Below, piece after piece: positions 7,126 through 7,685 of a DNA stretch of 7,685 bases. Origin of the DNA: an uncultured Mediterranea sp. (GTDB lineage Bacteria; Bacteroidota; Bacteroidia; Bacteroidales; Bacteroidaceae); assembly GCA_946007445.1 (NCBI GenBank), contig CAMGAL010000096.1, positions 1 through 7,685 on the forward strand, in the 5' to 3' direction. Each line of letters starts with the position of its first letter. Within the stretch, counting starts at the first letter, position 1. A program made the translations under genes and the position numbers. The notes under the pieces were generated by a model. The model saw only the letters and a list, made by a program, of their open reading frames with translations, was not told the DNA's origin and made no database searches.

Positions 7126-7172
7126 CACTGGAGTCATACTGGAATCACACTGGAGTCACACTGGAGTCAGAG
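7118..7172. repeat. Five tandem copies of an 11-bp unit
   Basis: The units are TGGAGTCACAC (7118-7128), TGGAGTCATAC (7129-7139), TGGAATCACAC (7140-7150), TGGAGTCACAC (7151-7161) and TGGAGTCAGAG (7162-7172). Copies 1 and 4 are identical; the others differ at one to two positions, all in the middle or end of the unit. The period is not a multiple of three, which argues against a coding repeat, and it is close to one turn of B-DNA, so each unit presents the same helix face. Confidence 0.95.
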
Positions 7173-7314
7173 CCTCCTCATTCTTGACAAAAGCCGAGAG
7201 AGTGAAATTTGCAAATCATTGGTAATCAACGGTTTGAAAAATCGCAATAGCTGTACTTTTTTGATATTTTGACAAACTGGAGGATTTGTTGTGTTAAGTT
7301 GTTTCGCAGGTGGA

Positions 7315-7358
7315 GCAGATACGCAGGTCTGCCTATACGATGGCATCGTTGCGTCTGC
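7315..7358. repeat. Imperfect hairpin in the intergenic region
   Basis: GCAGA (7315-7319) pairs with TCTGC (7354-7358), and CGCA (7322-7325) pairs with TGCG (7350-7353), with a two-base bulge (TA) on one side. Inside lies a second element, ACGATG (7337-7342) and CATCGT (7344-7349), separated by one base, which can form a shorter stem. The short CGCAGGT is also directly repeated at 7305-7311 and 7322-7328. No T-run follows, so it is not an obvious terminator. Confidence 0.5.
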
Positions 7359-7599
7359 CCTACGTGAAGTGTGATGGGGAAGAATGTTGACGAAATGCTG
7401 GGTTTGGTGTGCCCGTAGCAATTAACTCCCCTCCTCCTTGCGGTGGAGGATAGTTGAATAGCGTCCCTTGAAGATTCAGACGAATCGAATGTATCAACGA
7501 CCGTCATCATCGAATGGATTCACACATCACTTGATGGGAACTTTTCATGACCTGGTTTGAGGTGTCAAATCGCGGTCAGGATGGGCCTTCAGCCCGCTA

Positions 7600-7607
7600 T
7601 ACCTTTG
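7600..7607 (+). promoter_or_regulatory. Candidate -7 promoter element pointing right
   Basis: TACCTTTG, preceded by TA, matches TAnnTTTG exactly and is identical to the tRNA-Ser -7 element in this window. Transcription would start near 7612-7615 and enter the long hairpin at 7632. No TTTG is at the proper -33 distance; the nearest (7556-7559) is about 40 bp upstream. A small GGGC/GCCC inverted repeat (7583-7595) lies in the spacer region. Confidence 0.45.
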
Positions 7608-7631
7608 CGGTACTCATGAAATAATCAGTAG

Positions 7632-7668
7632 GAGGGTGTATCAAAAATCAGTTTTTGGGTACACCCTC
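7632..7668. repeat. Long hairpin at the right edge
   Basis: GAGGGTGTA (7632-7640) and TACACCCTC (7660-7668) form a perfect 9-bp stem. After a small T versus GG irregularity, CAAAAA (7642-7647) pairs with TTTTTG (7652-7657) around a TCAG loop. The hairpin is very stable but is not followed by a T-run on either strand, so an intrinsic terminator is doubtful. Alternatives are a 5' leader hairpin of a transcript starting near 7613, or the end of an insertion sequence extending beyond the window. Confidence 0.7.
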
Positions 7669-7685
7669 TCTGTATGTGTCAACTG

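Larger units (their letters stand above)
6975..7685. other. Gene-poor region with repeats and hairpins
   Basis: This 711-bp stretch holds no gene I can support. Open frames on the minus strand (7167-7421 and 7226-7510) and the plus strand (7090-7272 and 7547-7624) have no recognisable motifs or ribosome binding sites. The first part (about 7013-7073) is strongly pyrimidine-rich on the plus strand. Next comes an 11-bp tandem repeat (7118-7172), an AT-rich patch (about 7195-7300), a structured segment (7315-7358), a small GC hairpin TCCTCC/GGAGGA (7432-7450), a -7 promoter element (7600-7607) and a long hairpin (7632-7668). The change in base composition and density of repeats suggest an intergenic or mobile-element-derived region continuing beyond the window. 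Confidence 0.6.

Noticed and set aside
7090..7272. 60-aa plus-strand open frame across the 11-bp repeats
   Set aside because: Its repeated SHW-like residues simply follow the 11-bp DNA repeat, whose period breaks the reading frame. No ribosome binding site or family was seen.
7167..7510. Two overlapping minus-strand open frames (84 and 94 aa)
   Set aside because: No signal peptide, domain, plausible composition or promoter. They cross AT-rich and hairpin segments that look non-coding.
7547..7624. 25-aa plus-strand open frame starting MTWFEVSNRG
   Set aside because: Too short and without a ribosome binding site. It runs across the GGGC/GCCC repeat and the -7 element, suggesting a repeat-derived frame. 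It would only gain weight if conserved with synonymous changes in relatives.

Overview
This window looks like a piece of chromosome from a member of the Bacteroidales with GC-rich genes (about 58-60% by eye, not counted). Three things point there: TAnnTTTG-type -7 promoter elements, which are specific to Bacteroidetes; a small secreted beta-barrel protein of the PorT-like family; and a MurA with aspartate at the usual active-site cysteine. I cannot name a genus.

Layout. At the left edge a tRNA-Ser(CGA) gene lies on the minus strand, with its own promoter and a rho-independent terminator. Its promoter region (about 193-299) is shared back to back with a plus-strand promoter. From there six plus-strand genes run to about 6974: an outer-membrane beta-barrel protein, priA (replication restart helicase), murA and murB (the two steps that make UDP-MurNAc), a PHP-domain phosphatase of YcdX type, and a low-molecular-weight protein-tyrosine phosphatase. 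Gaps are 23-46 bp and the last pair overlaps by 4 bp, so one transcript is plausible. No internal terminator or good internal promoter was seen.

How the genes work together. MurA and MurB are consecutive enzymes of peptidoglycan precursor synthesis. PriA belongs to DNA replication. The two phosphatases have unrelated folds and appear translationally coupled; their link to cell-wall synthesis is only by position.

The last 711 bp (6975-7685) hold no convincing gene but much structure: a pyrimidine-rich tract, five tandem copies of an 11-bp unit with an inverted partner upstream, an AT-rich patch, several hairpins, a good -7 element at 7600-7607 and a long hairpin at the right edge. It looks like a regulatory or mobile-element-derived region that continues past the window.

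The points most worth checking are the loss of a metal-ligand histidine inside an arginine-rich stretch of the PHP protein, the Asp-type MurA (expected fosfomycin insensitivity), and the 11-bp repeat array. I saw no clear sign of a wholly new multi-gene system.
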